From Nitrospinota bacterium (GTDB taxonomy: Bacteria; Nitrospinota; Nitrospinia; Nitrospinales; VA-1): DNA of 44,589 nucleotides. The notes beneath the pieces were generated by a model. The model was not told the DNA's origin. It worked only from the letters and a program-made list of their open reading frames with translations, and ran no database searches. A program made the position numbers and the translations under genes. Every line of letters begins with the position of its first letter. Positions within the stretch are counted from its first letter, which is position 1. The stretch is from NCBI GenBank assembly GCA_009873635.1, contig WAHY01000004.1, forward strand, positions 99,098 through 143,686. The letters are read 5' to 3'. Positions 7,780 to 16,676 of the stretch are shown piece after piece.

Positions 7780-8634
7780 TTAACCGAATCGACCGGTTAT
7801 ATAATCCTCTGTTTTTTGAACAGAAGGGTTGGTGAATAATTTTTCTGTCGGGCCAAACTCAATCAACTCACCCAGAAGCAGGAATCCGGTAAAATCCGCC
7901 ACCCGGGCAGCTTGCTGCATATTATGAGTCACGATCACAATGGTGTATTGTTCTTTTAATCCTACCATCAACTCTTCAATTCGTGCAGTAGCTATCGGGT
8001 CAAGAGCTGAGCACGGTTCGTCCATCAGCAGAACTTCCGGTTCAATGGCAATGGCCCTGGCAATACAAAGCCGTTGTTGTTGCCCTCCAGAAAGTGCCAG
8101 CGCGCTGGAACCGAGACGGTCTTTGACCTCATCCCACAACGCGACAGACTTCAAACTTTTCTCCACAATTTCATCAAGTTTCTGCTTGTCCTTCATTCCG
8201 TGAATCCGTGGTCCATAAGCAACGTTCTCAAAAATCGTCTTCGGGAAAGGATTGAATTTTTGAAAAACCATGCCCACATTTTTTCTCAGTTCACTGACAT
8301 CCAGGGAAGGATCCATGGTGTTTTGTCCGCCGATCTCAATGTCTCCTTCCATGCGAGTGCCTTCCACCAGATCATTCATGCGGTTCAGGCAACGGAGCAG
8401 GGTAGACTTGCCACACCCTGATGGGCCAATGAAAGAGGTGATCATTTTTTCAGGAAGAGTCATGTTGATATTTTTAAGAGCCTGTGACTCGCCATAAAAG
8501 AAGTTCACATCCTTGATATTGATCACAAGGTTGCTGCCGACATTTGTATCAGTAGTTGTCATTTGTTTGTTTTCGTGAGATGGCAGAATACCTTCCACTT
8601 TGTCAGCAAAATTTTTAATTTTTATTTCAGACAT
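7780..8634 (-). CDS. pstB: Phosphate ABC transporter ATPase PstB
   Basis: 284 residues. Walker [10 protein letters not shown] is at 70-78, followed by the Q-loop in [11 protein letters not shown], the signature [14 protein letters not shown], Walker B EVLLMDEP, and the H-loop in [11 protein letters not shown], all in order. The N-terminus is about 25 residues longer than typical PstB. The internal ATG of MTTTDTNVG (8562) is an alternative start, but neither start has a strong ribosome site. It supplies ATP hydrolysis for high-affinity phosphate import. It lies 18 bases after pstA and 10 before phoU. Confidence 0.96.
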   Translation of the reverse strand: MSEIKIKNFADKVEGILPSHENKQMTTTDTNVGSNLVINIKDVNFFYGESQALKNINMTLPEKMITSFIGPSGCGKSTLLRCLNRMNDLVEGTRMEGDIEIGGQNTMDPSLDVSELRKNVGMVFQKFNPFPKTIFENVAYGPRIHGMKDKQKLDEIVEKSLKSVALWDEVKDRLGSSALALSGGQQQRLCIARAIAIEPEVLLMDEPCSALDPIATARIEELMVGLKEQYTIVIVTHNMQQAARVADFTGFLLLGELIEFGPTEKLFTNPSVQKTEDYITGRFG

Positions 8635-8652
8635 CGTTCATTGTACCCGATT

Positions 8653-10287
8653 TTAGACCGCAGAGGTGGTTAGTTGTTTTCTAAGGCGGTTTCTCAAGAA
8701 TATCGCCGCTAAATTTAATAAAATAACCATCAGTATCAGCAATAATGTAGTGGCAAATACCATTGGTCTGGCCGCATCAACATTGGGTGACTGGAATCCG
8801 ACATCATAAATATGGAACCCCAAGTGCATGAATTTCCTTTCCAGGTGTAGGAAAGGCCAAAGCCCGTCAATGGGTAAAGAAGGAGCCAGTTTTACAACCC
8901 CGGTGATCATCAGCGGGGCAACTTCTCCTGCGGCCCGGGCCATGGCGAGAATGAGTCCGGTCAAAATAGAGGGCATTACAGCGGGTAATACAACCCGCCA
9001 GGTCGTTTCAAATTTGGTTGCCCCCAGCGCCAGCGATGCTTCCCGGGTGCCTTTGGGTACGGAGGCCAGACCTTCTTCGGTAGAAACAATCACCACCGGT
9101 ACCGTCAGCAAAGCCATGGTCAGCGAAGCCCATAAAATACCCCCTGTCCCAAAAGTTGGAGTCGGAAGCGACTCTGAAAAAAACAGTTGGTCAATGGAGC
9201 CGCCAATCATATAGATAAAAAAACCGACTCCGAATACACCAAACACGATGGAAGGAACACCAGCAAGATTATTAACAGCGATGCGTACGATGCTTACGAG
9301 GGTTCCCTGTTTGGCATATTCGCGCAGGTAAAACGCTGCCAGAACCCCCAATGGGGTCGCCAGCAGGCTCATCATCATGACCATAAGAGCGGTTCCATAA
9401 ATGGCAGGAAAGACGCCTCCCTCTGTGTTGGCTTCCCGGGGGTCGTCCCAGAAAAAGTTATTAACAGAAGTAAGAAAATAGCCAGTTTTATCGATCAAGG
9501 AAAATGAATTGGGATTATAAATGTCTAACACCTGCGCCAGCGGAAGTGTTTTTTCGCGGCCTTCAATAGTTTGCAAAACCACTTTTCTGGTTTGAGATGC
9601 TCGAAGCTCTCGCAGTTTTTGTTCAAACGTGTTGTACCGGGATTGCAGTTCCGGAAGCTTCTTTTTTAATTCATCGACTGCTGCCCCTTCAGTAATACCT
9701 TTTAACTCCAGCTTCCTTTGTTTTAAGCGAACCCGTTCCATCTTGTAATTGACGGCACCAATTTCTTTCTTTTCAATTCTTTCTATTTCTTTATTTTTAG
9801 CAATGACGGAGGGTAAAATTTCCTGAATGGTTTTTAGACTGTTTGAGGTCCCCTCGGCAATAGTTTGATCTTGATCTACCACTTCCTTGATATAGCCAAA
9901 GAAATAACCCCATTCTCTGCGCTCCACAGCGACCACCATATCAGGAGTCTGGATAGTTTTAATTTTGCTTTCATCAACCCACACAAAGTCGGAACTATAA
10001 ATATCTCTATTAGCCTTTTTTATTTGGATTCGATAGGGAGTTTCCCGGCTTTCATCAGGTGAACCATAATGGGGAATTTTTTCTCGTCCAACTTGAGTGC
10101 CCAATAACCGCGAGCCATCATGGAGATTCAATATTTTGATTTCACCCGGCCAGAATGTTCCCATGGCGTTAACGACAATGGCCAGGACCAGGGCAATGGT
10201 CATAATGAGAGACAATGCCAGTCCGGCTCCCGTTATCCAAATGAACAGGTCGCCACGCCTCCAGATTTTTTTACCAATATTAATCAT
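8653..10287 (-). CDS. pstA: Phosphate ABC transporter permease PstA, long form
   Basis: 544 residues, nearly twice the length of E. coli PstA. One transmembrane helix (about 18-40) is followed by a large soluble insertion to about residue 280, which includes a heptad-like helical stretch (residues 155-240, rich in E, K, L and Q). The canonical six-helix permease follows, with the EAA-like loop EASLALGATKFETTWRVVLP. The topology places the insertion in the periplasm. The protein pairs with an equally enlarged PstC, an arrangement known in some proteobacteria. GAGGAT lies 5 bases before the ATG. The gene starts 6 bases after pstC. Confidence 0.92.
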   Translation of the reverse strand: MINIGKKIWRRGDLFIWITGAGLALSLIMTIALVLAIVVNAMGTFWPGEIKILNLHDGSRLLGTQVGREKIPHYGSPDESRETPYRIQIKKANRDIYSSDFVWVDESKIKTIQTPDMVVAVERREWGYFFGYIKEVVDQDQTIAEGTSNSLKTIQEILPSVIAKNKEIERIEKKEIGAVNYKMERVRLKQRKLELKGITEGAAVDELKKKLPELQSRYNTFEQKLRELRASQTRKVVLQTIEGREKTLPLAQVLDIYNPNSFSLIDKTGYFLTSVNNFFWDDPREANTEGGVFPAIYGTALMVMMMSLLATPLGVLAAFYLREYAKQGTLVSIVRIAVNNLAGVPSIVFGVFGVGFFIYMIGGSIDQLFFSESLPTPTFGTGGILWASLTMALLTVPVVIVSTEEGLASVPKGTREASLALGATKFETTWRVVLPAVMPSILTGLILAMARAAGEVAPLMITGVVKLAPSLPIDGLWPFLHLERKFMHLGFHIYDVGFQSPNVDAARPMVFATTLLLILMVILLNLAAIFLRNRLRKQLTTSAV

Positions 10288-10293
10288 TTATCC

Positions 10294-12543
10294 TCATAGA
10301 CCCTGATAGCGTTTGCGTAAACGCAGGCGAACCATTTCGGCAATGGTATTGACTAAAAATGTCATGACAAATAATAAAAATGCTGCCAGGAACAAAATGC
10401 GGAACAGGGTGCCTCCTTCAGGAGCTTCCGGCAGTTCCACCGCGATATTTGCTGACAATGCTCGAAATCCGTTGAATATGCTCCACTCCATAACCGGTGT
10501 GTTTCCCGTTGCCATCAAAACAATCATGGTTTCTCCGATGGCACGACCGAACCCGATCATGATTGCAGAAAAGATTCCCGGACTTGCTGTTGGAAGAATC
10601 ACGCTCATTGCTGTTTGCCAGGGGGTTGCCCCCAGTGCCAACGAAGAGGCCTTGAGATGTGTGGGAACATTTGACAGGGAATCTTCAGCTATCGTGAATA
10701 TGATGGGGATCACAGCAAACCCCATAGCCAAACCTACAACCAGGGCATTTCTCTGGTCGTAGGTCACACTGAGCGCTTCTTTCAGCCATACTCGATGATC
10801 TCCCATTAATAAGGAAGATTCGATCAGTGTTCCCGCAAATACAGAGATGGCTCCACCAATAAAAGTGATAGCAATCAACAAATAAATTTCTCTGCCGTCT
10901 TTAGCCAGAAACTGCAAACCTGGAAATAATTCATAAGCCAGCAAAGCCAAAACGATCAGCGCAGTGATAACCAGGGGCATTATTGCTAATCCCGGCAGGA
11001 AAGTCTCGACTTTGGGCGCTATCACAAGCGCGGCAAAAAAACCAAGAACGACACTGGGGAGGGCTGCCATAATTTCTATGGTTGGCTTAATGATCAGCTT
11101 TAAATCCGGTTTCATGAACTGTGACACATAAAAAGCCGCGAACAGTGCCAGAGGCACCGCGAAGAACATGGCGTACATGGTTCCCTTGAGGGTTCCATAT
11201 ATTAACGGTGTCAAACTGAACTTGGATTCGAACTCATCGCTTCCACCGGTTGATTGCCAAACATAATCGGGGTCTTCATAGCCCTCGTACCAGATTTGAC
11301 CGAACAATCCTGCCAGGGAAATCTGGGGATAAGGATTGTCCATTTTCCACTGGTACAATTTCCCGGAATTGTCAGTGGCCAGGATGCCATCAAACTTTGG
11401 CGCGATGACTGCTACATTGAAACTTGTATTTTCAGGAGCGGGTATCTGAATCTGAGTATCCCCGGTTGTTGCGTAATGCAGACGAATGATTTCGTTTGAA
11501 CTTGTCAGGAAACCTTTGTTTCGCAGGGAATAACTAAAAGACTGAACCGGGTTATCATGAGGAGGAAAACTATATATTTTCTTAAGACTGAATTTCCCGG
11601 ATTCAGATTTTTGTAATTGATAGGTAGCGACATTTTTTTCAGAATCTGTCACGACCAAACTGTATCCACCAAGTACAAAGTCCAGGCTTTTAACAGCTAT
11701 ACCGGGTTTACTGGTTGCTCCGATAAGCTGTTCTTGAGGGTCGTCCAGAGAAACCCTGAATATTTGTCCGAAAGAAGTTCCCAGGAGCAGGCTGTTATAA
11801 GCCTCATCGAAAACCATAGCGGTGATTTTGCCCTCAACCGGCACAGTAATTGTTTCCCGGTCAACAGTTCTGCGTGTGGTTCCCATCATCGTCTTACGCA
11901 TTCTCACCTGCATCAGGAATACTTTGCCCGGTCCGGATTGTGCGGCGACTTTGTAACCTTGTTCATTCTTGATATGGGTCAGCAACGTGACAGGTGAACC
12001 GTCTGAACGTACTTCAACAGGAGATCCGGGTTTAAGTATGGGCTTGATAGTACGTTTGCTTTCAGAATCGTAAACCGATTTGAACACGATATTGACTGGA
12101 TAAACTCTTCCGTCAGAAAGTCCAAGAACAGGAAAATTGTCCAGAGAGGGAGATACACTCGTTACCTGAGCTGAGTTCCATTCAGGCAGTTCAGGTTTTG
12201 ATTCAAATTTTTTATCCGCTAATGAATAAAACCGAATGCCGTCTGATTCAACGGTGTAAGCTTTATCTTGATAAGGATCCAGCCCAAATGATAAAGGAGC
12301 GTTTTCCGTTTTGAATTCCGCTACAAGTTGTGTAGAGGGTTCTTTAAAAAGCGGGTAGATTTCTGCGATGATTACAAAGAGGATAGCGAGGATGGATGCG
12401 ATGATGATCCAGCCTCCTCCAGTAACAACATATTGAGCGATAACATCCGCAAATTTGCGTTGCAGCAGGCTTTTTCCAAAAAAAGCCCGACCAGAACCTG
12501 TAGGGGTCTGGCCGGGCTCAATGGTTTGAGTATCTTTATTCAT
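10294..12543 (-). CDS. pstC: Phosphate ABC transporter permease PstC, long form with a large periplasmic domain
   Basis: 749 residues against about 320 for the short form. A first helix (about 38-62) is followed by some 370 residues of mostly beta-type sequence with repeated blade-like segments (for example LSFGLDPYQDKAYTVESDG and NVAVIAPKFDGILATDNSG). This suggests a beta-propeller-like periplasmic domain. The permease core follows, with the EAA loop ASSLALGATPWQTAMSVILP. It forms the channel with PstA. It starts 4 bases after the pstS stop without an evident ribosome site, so coupling to pstS translation is likely. Confidence 0.92.
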   Translation of the reverse strand: MNKDTQTIEPGQTPTGSGRAFFGKSLLQRKFADVIAQYVVTGGGWIIIASILAILFVIIAEIYPLFKEPSTQLVAEFKTENAPLSFGLDPYQDKAYTVESDGIRFYSLADKKFESKPELPEWNSAQVTSVSPSLDNFPVLGLSDGRVYPVNIVFKSVYDSESKRTIKPILKPGSPVEVRSDGSPVTLLTHIKNEQGYKVAAQSGPGKVFLMQVRMRKTMMGTTRRTVDRETITVPVEGKITAMVFDEAYNSLLLGTSFGQIFRVSLDDPQEQLIGATSKPGIAVKSLDFVLGGYSLVVTDSEKNVATYQLQKSESGKFSLKKIYSFPPHDNPVQSFSYSLRNKGFLTSSNEIIRLHYATTGDTQIQIPAPENTSFNVAVIAPKFDGILATDNSGKLYQWKMDNPYPQISLAGLFGQIWYEGYEDPDYVWQSTGGSDEFESKFSLTPLIYGTLKGTMYAMFFAVPLALFAAFYVSQFMKPDLKLIIKPTIEIMAALPSVVLGFFAALVIAPKVETFLPGLAIMPLVITALIVLALLAYELFPGLQFLAKDGREIYLLIAITFIGGAISVFAGTLIESSLLMGDHRVWLKEALSVTYDQRNALVVGLAMGFAVIPIIFTIAEDSLSNVPTHLKASSLALGATPWQTAMSVILPTASPGIFSAIMIGFGRAIGETMIVLMATGNTPVMEWSIFNGFRALSANIAVELPEAPEGGTLFRILFLAAFLLFVMTFLVNTIAEMVRLRLRKRYQGL

Positions 12544-12547
12544 TCAA

Positions 12548-13522
12548 TCAATTGGTCATGACCGCTGCAATTTTCTGAAGATCTTCATCGGTCACAGCTT
12601 TAGCAATTGGAAAGTATCCACCCTTGACAACTACTTGCTGACCTTCTTTGGAGAGAATCATTTTAATGAATTCCCGGGTCAAAGGATCGATAGGTTTGCC
12701 AGGTGCTTTGTTCACATAAATATAGAGGAATCTGGCTAATGGATAATCTCCATTCATGGCATTTTCCGCTGTAGGTTCTACAAACCTTGTTCCAGATTCA
12801 GCCAGAGGTAGGGCACGAACACTGGCGGTTTTATAGCCGATGCCACTGTATCCGGCAGAAAACGGATCAACACTGACGCTTTGAACTACTGAAGCAGAAC
12901 CCGGTTGCTCTTTCACCTGGTCTTTGTAGTCCCCTTTTTTCATAACCAGCTTTTTGAAAAACCCGTAGGTGCCGGAAGCGGAATTACGGCCATAGGCACT
13001 GATGGGTCTGTTTGACCAGTTACCCGATACATCTAGATCACCCCAGGTTTTAACCTCTTTATGGCCTCGGCGGCGGCTTTTTGAGAACAAGGCATCAACC
13101 TGTTTCATATTCAAACCTTTAACAGGGTTATCTTTATTAACGAATACCGCGAGTGCGTCGACCGCTACACGAATCGGGGTGGCTTTGTAGCCGAACTTAG
13201 CTTCGAATGCATCGAGTTCCTTTTTTTTCATTGCCCGTGACATGGGTCCCAGTTGTGCGGTGGCAGATATCAAAGCTGGCGGTGCGGTTGAAGAACCTTT
13301 TCCTTCAACCTGTATATTTATGTTCGGGTAGAACTGTTTGAACTTTTCACTCCATAAGGTCATCAGGTTATTCAGAGTATCGGAGCCGACACTGGAAAGG
13401 TTTCCGCTCACTCCACCCTGTTTGCTATAGTTTTTGAGTTTAGAATCTACTTCAATATTCCCGGCAAAAGCAGATCCAGTCCATAACAAAACCAGTAAAA
13501 TAATTGCTGATTTTTTTATCAT
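12548..13522 (-). CDS. pstS: Phosphate-binding periplasmic protein PstS
   Basis: 324 residues from the ATG at 13522, which has AAGGAG 6 bases upstream. An in-frame start at 13570 would add 16 residues before the signal peptide and is rejected. The signal peptide [20 protein letters not shown] is followed by the mature protein. Binding-site stretches of the PstS family are present: [28 protein letters not shown] and [14 protein letters not shown]. It captures phosphate in the periplasm for PstCA-B. It is the first gene of the pst operon, with candidate PhoB sites upstream. Confidence 0.95.
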   Translation of the reverse strand: MIKKSAIILLVLLWTGSAFAGNIEVDSKLKNYSKQGGVSGNLSSVGSDTLNNLMTLWSEKFKQFYPNINIQVEGKGSSTAPPALISATAQLGPMSRAMKKKELDAFEAKFGYKATPIRVAVDALAVFVNKDNPVKGLNMKQVDALFSKSRRRGHKEVKTWGDLDVSGNWSNRPISAYGRNSASGTYGFFKKLVMKKGDYKDQVKEQPGSASVVQSVSVDPFSAGYSGIGYKTASVRALPLAESGTRFVEPTAENAMNGDYPLARFLYIYVNKAPGKPIDPLTREFIKMILSKEGQQVVVKGGYFPIAKAVTDEDLQKIAAVMTN

Positions 13523-13582
13523 GATGAGCTCCTTGAAATGATTGCTGTTTGTTGTTCCATTTCCAGCCAATCTATTCGTCCT

Positions 13583-13611
13583 CCATTAGAAAATTAACTG
13601 CTCAGTGTTAG
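13583..13611 (-). promoter_or_regulatory. Candidate Pho box upstream of pstS
   Basis: On the minus strand three 7-base units are separated by 4-base spacers: CTAACAC (13611-13605), CAGTTAA (13600-13594) and CTAATGG (13589-13583). This is the 11-base periodicity of PhoB sites. A possible -10 element TAGATT (13574-13569) follows after 8 bases, and pstS starts 61 bases after the last unit. The half-sites differ from the E. coli CTGTCAT consensus but share CTAA with the element upstream of phoB. Known: PhoB binds direct repeats of 7 bases spaced by 4. The assignment itself is inference. Confidence 0.45.
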
Positions 13612-13653
13612 GTTTCTGTGAGGAAAATCTCTAATATTGGGCTGGATACAAAT

Positions 13654-13674
13654 AAAAAACCGTTGACCCGGCTT
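13654..13674 (-). terminator. Weak intrinsic terminator inside the phoR-pstS gap
   Basis: On the minus strand AAGCCG (13674-13669) pairs with CGGTTT (with one G-T wobble) around a 6-base loop, and the stem runs directly into TTTTTT (13659-13654). It lies between the two candidate Pho boxes, so it would end a transcript started at the upstream one after about 230 nt. Confidence 0.35.
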
Positions 13675-13902
13675 GGGGATCCGGAGCAACTGTGTCAGGG
13701 AATTCAATCCCTGGAGGAGATTAAATTTAAAATCAACAGGTTACTGGAATCCAAGTCCTGGAAGAGCTGTTTATCTCTGTCTCAGGTGCTTTGTAAGACC
13801 GGGTGATTCTGTAGATGCCAAGTTCGAATATTTCACAAATTATTTTTATGCATCCGAACCTGCTTTTTTCTCATATAAAGATAAAAGCTCATTATTGGGA
13901 AA

Positions 13903-13920
13903 ATATTAGCAAACAGTTAG
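13903..13920 (-). promoter_or_regulatory. Second candidate Pho box in the phoR-pstS gap
   Basis: CTAACTG (13920-13914), spacer TTTG and CTAATAT (13909-13903) on the minus strand form a 7-4-7 direct repeat. AATAAT (13896-13891) is a possible -10 element 6 bases further on. It has the same orientation and CTAA core as the sites upstream of phoB and pstS. It lies about 380 bases from the pstS start, too far to be its core promoter, so it may serve another transcript. Confidence 0.35.
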
Positions 13921-13965
13921 AAATGAATTTAACGTCAGAGGTGTTAAATCAAGAAATGGAGGTCT

Positions 13966-15741
13966 TCAATTTATAGGAAGGTGAATTGAGAATCGGCTTC
14001 CTTTTCCAAGCGTGCTGTCTACCGATACTGAACCGCCGTGGGCCTGGGCGATGTGCTTGACAATGGCAAGACCCAGACCAGTGCCGCCAAGTTGTCTGCT
14101 TCTTGCCTGGTCTACCCGGTAAAACCTTTCGAACAACCTGGGAAGATGTGAAGAGTCGATGCCGCAACCGAAGTCCTGAACTCCTATCACAACCTCTGTT
14201 TCGGTTTCCCGGGCTTCTACTTCGATTTGCCCTCCCGGTTCGCTATATTTTAGAGCATTGTCTACAAGGTTGAGGACGGCCTGACTCAACAAGGGGGGAT
14301 TCGAGAACACTTCCAATTCTTTATCACAATTCATATTGATAGTTGTTTTTCTATCAACGGCTTTCAACTCAAGATCGCGTATGACGGATTCCAGAATTTT
14401 GTGGACGGATGTTCTTCCCATTTGTATTTCTGGTTTTCCCGAATCCTGTTCCAGCCTGGAAAGGCTTAACAGGTCCTCAATGATGGAATTCAACCTTTCA
14501 ACTTGTTTAGCCATGATGTTCAGAAAATGTTCCGCTTTTTCCTTATTTTCCATGGCACCTTGTTGAAGAGTTTCCAGAAAACCTTTGATTAAGGTAATGG
14601 GGGTTTTCAGTTCATGAGAAACATTGGCGACAAAGTCCCTGCGCACGGTTTCCAGACGTCGAATGCTTGTTACATCATTTAAAACAATGACGGCCCCAAT
14701 AGAATTACCCTGCACGTCCCTTAAGGCGGCACCGTGGGCCTGGAGAAAAATCTCGTTTTGACTTCCTATGGTCAGGTCTGTTTCAACCGTTTCCATTCCG
14801 CCAAGAGTTTTTTCAACAAAGTTGCGCAGGTGAGGGTTTCTGACTATATGCTCAATAGGCCGACCTTCAGACTTGTCCGCCTCTATATCCAGTAATTTTG
14901 CTGCCGCTTTGTTCAAGCGAATCACTCTTTCAGAGGCATCAACCGCCAGGACACCTTCAATCATGCTGGAAAGAACAGCTTCACTTTCATTACGTTGATT
15001 GGTGATGGTACTAATCCGTTCTTCCAATTGTGATGCCATTTGGTTCAATGTATCGGACAAGGCTGAAATTTCAACAGAATCGCTGGTGACCGACAACTTA
15101 TCCTTCCATTCTCCTTTGGCAATTGTTTGAGCGGAGTGTTTCATCTGTTCGAGAGGTCTGCTTATTCTTCTTGAAACTATCAAGCTGATTCCTGCAGCCA
15201 GCAAGGCTACCATCAATCCCACACCGCCGATTTTTAATTCAATGGTTTGTATTGCACGGTCAATAAAAGTTGTCGGAATGGATGTCCGGACAACACCGGT
15301 TATTTTTTTCTCTCGAGTAATGGGTACCGCAATGAACATCATTTCTTCTTCCAGGATATTGCTGAACCTGAGAGCCATACCAATCTGGCCCTTGATCGCG
15401 GTCATAAACTCCGGTCGATCAGAGTGATTGTCCATGCGGGAGGGGTCTTCATGCGAATCCCCTAAAATTTTTCCGGACAGATCGATAATTGTTATGCGGG
15501 TATTCGTTTTTGTTCCCAACTCACTGCTCAGCGTATTCAAAAATTCAGAGTCAAAGGGTGAGGCTTCTCTAACAACCTGGCGTTCAACCAGCCAGGCGCT
15601 GGTCTTTAAGTCTTCAGCTGTTTGTTCGTAGTAAAATTCCCTTAATGAACTAGAAGTGTAAATGCCAACAGCAAGGAGGGCTGTAAAGATAATTAAAAGA
15701 TAGGAAGGAAAAAGTTGCCAGAGAATACGTTTTTTAGCCAT
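13966..15741 (-). CDS. phoR: Phosphate regulon sensor histidine kinase PhoR
   Basis: 591 residues. TM1 is at about 10-30, followed by an extracytoplasmic Cache-like domain (31-168), TM2 (about 171-190), HAMP (191-243) and PAS (about 252-360). HisKA follows with the phospho-acceptor H376 in VANVSHELKTPITL. The HATPase_c domain has its N-box in NLVDNALKYSEPGG and the G boxes DFGCGID and GGTGLGLAI. Order and spacing to phoB identify it as PhoR. The large periplasmic domain is typical of PhoR in non-enteric bacteria and absent from E. coli PhoR. It is 76 bases downstream of phoB, likely cotranscribed. PhoR phosphorylates PhoB when the Pst system signals low phosphate. Confidence 0.9.
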   Translation of the reverse strand: MAKKRILWQLFPSYLLIIFTALLAVGIYTSSSLREFYYEQTAEDLKTSAWLVERQVVREASPFDSEFLNTLSSELGTKTNTRITIIDLSGKILGDSHEDPSRMDNHSDRPEFMTAIKGQIGMALRFSNILEEEMMFIAVPITREKKITGVVRTSIPTTFIDRAIQTIELKIGGVGLMVALLAAGISLIVSRRISRPLEQMKHSAQTIAKGEWKDKLSVTSDSVEISALSDTLNQMASQLEERISTITNQRNESEAVLSSMIEGVLAVDASERVIRLNKAAAKLLDIEADKSEGRPIEHIVRNPHLRNFVEKTLGGMETVETDLTIGSQNEIFLQAHGAALRDVQGNSIGAVIVLNDVTSIRRLETVRRDFVANVSHELKTPITLIKGFLETLQQGAMENKEKAEHFLNIMAKQVERLNSIIEDLLSLSRLEQDSGKPEIQMGRTSVHKILESVIRDLELKAVDRKTTINMNCDKELEVFSNPPLLSQAVLNLVDNALKYSEPGGQIEVEARETETEVVIGVQDFGCGIDSSHLPRLFERFYRVDQARSRQLGGTGLGLAIVKHIAQAHGGSVSVDSTLGKGSRFSIHLPIN

Positions 15742-15817
15742 TTATTTAACTAAGCAGATTCTGTTTAACATACAGCAAAAACAGCGGTGTGAATCCAGAT
15801 AAAATGAGTTTCATTTA

Positions 15818-16507
15818 TTAACCTTCTGAAAAGCGGTAACCTACTCCGCGTACTGTTTCGATGAACTTTGAAGCTGGGCCCAGTTTTTTACGCAGGCCAA
15901 CGATTTGGAAATCTATTGCCCTGTCAGTGATGGCGTAACCGTCTCCTCGTACTGCATCAACAATTTGTCCTCGGGTAAACACCCATCCTGGACGACGTGA
16001 AAGAAATTCCAGAATCATAAACTCAGTATAAGTCAATTTTACAGGTTCTTCATTAACTCTTATCTCATGTTTTCCCAAATGAATTTGCAGACCTTCAAAC
16101 TCGAGGGTTTCAGGTTCGTTAGATGAGGTTTCCTGATGACGTCTAAGCACGGCACGCACCCTGCTCATAAGGACCTGAAGGCTGAATGGTTTGGTTACAT
16201 AATCGGCTGCACCCATTTCAAGCCCAACTACGATATCTGATTCTTCTCCCTTTGCCGTCAACATTATTATTGGAATATGACTTGTCTTGGAATCACTCTT
16301 TATTTGGCGGCAAACTTCGAGTCCGCTCATTTCGGGCAGCATCAGGTCCAGAAGCATCAAATCCGGAAAACTTTTTTTAGCTTCTTGCAGCCCTGCTTCA
16401 CCAGTACCCTTGCAAGTAACCCGGTAACCTTCTTTATTTAAGTTGTACTTAAGCAATTCTTGAATGTCTTCTTCATCTTCTACAACCAGGATCTGTTTTT
16501 GTGCCAT
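15818..16507 (-). CDS. phoB: Phosphate regulon response regulator PhoB
   Basis: 229 residues, OmpR/PhoB family. The receiver domain has the acidic pocket E10/D11, phospho-acceptor D54 in LLDLMLPE, T84 and K106 in VTKPF. The C-terminal winged helix (about 130-229) includes the recognition helix region TRGQIVDAVRGDGYAITDRAID and ends with GVGYRFSEG. It activates phosphate-starvation genes by binding direct repeats. It is followed by phoR on the same strand. A CTAACCA direct repeat 66-83 bases upstream suggests autoregulation. Confidence 0.93.
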   Translation of the reverse strand: MAQKQILVVEDEEDIQELLKYNLNKEGYRVTCKGTGEAGLQEAKKSFPDLMLLDLMLPEMSGLEVCRQIKSDSKTSHIPIIMLTAKGEESDIVVGLEMGAADYVTKPFSLQVLMSRVRAVLRRHQETSSNEPETLEFEGLQIHLGKHEIRVNEEPVKLTYTEFMILEFLSRRPGWVFTRGQIVDAVRGDGYAITDRAIDFQIVGLRKKLGPASKFIETVRGVGYRFSEG

Positions 16508-16572
16508 GGATGATACCTGTTAGATCAATATTAGTGTTTATAGAGAAAGTATAGCCTCAGTTTGATCCTGGT

Positions 16573-16590
16573 TGGTTAGATTTTGGTTAG
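16573..16590 (-). promoter_or_regulatory. Candidate Pho box upstream of phoB
   Basis: On the minus strand CTAACCA (16590-16584), spacer AAAT and CTAACCA (16579-16573) form a perfect 7-4-7 direct repeat. The E. coli Pho box has the same architecture and the same AAAT-type spacer. A possible -10 element TATACT lies at 16553-16548. The repeat is exact over 7 bases, which is unlikely by chance at this position. PhoB binding is inferred. Confidence 0.55.
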
Positions 16591-16676
16591 TATGTGGGGA
16601 CCTCGCAGCATGAAGTAAAGAGCGAGTGAACCTGGTGGCAGAGTCCGTCAGTGTTTAAAGATAATTAGACAGGCAA

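Larger units (their letters stand above)
13523..13965. other. Gene-free regulatory region between phoR and pstS
   Basis: About 440 bases. It contains two candidate Pho boxes pointing toward pstS (13583-13611 and 13903-13920), a weak intrinsic terminator between them (13654-13674) and an inverted repeat just after phoR (ATTTAAC 13927-13933, GTTAAAT 13943-13949). A GTG-initiated plus-strand frame of 62 codons (13618-13806) has no ribosome site and runs antisense to the leader, so I do not call it. Confidence 0.55.

Noticed and set aside
13618-13806. Plus-strand frame of 62 codons in the phoR-pstS gap
   Set aside because: GTG start without ribosome site, no motif, antisense to the putative Pho-controlled leader.
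13927-13949. Inverted repeat ATTTAAC/GTTAAAT as the phoR terminator
   Set aside because: AT-only 7-base stem with a 9-base spacer and no clear T-run; too weak to call as a terminator.
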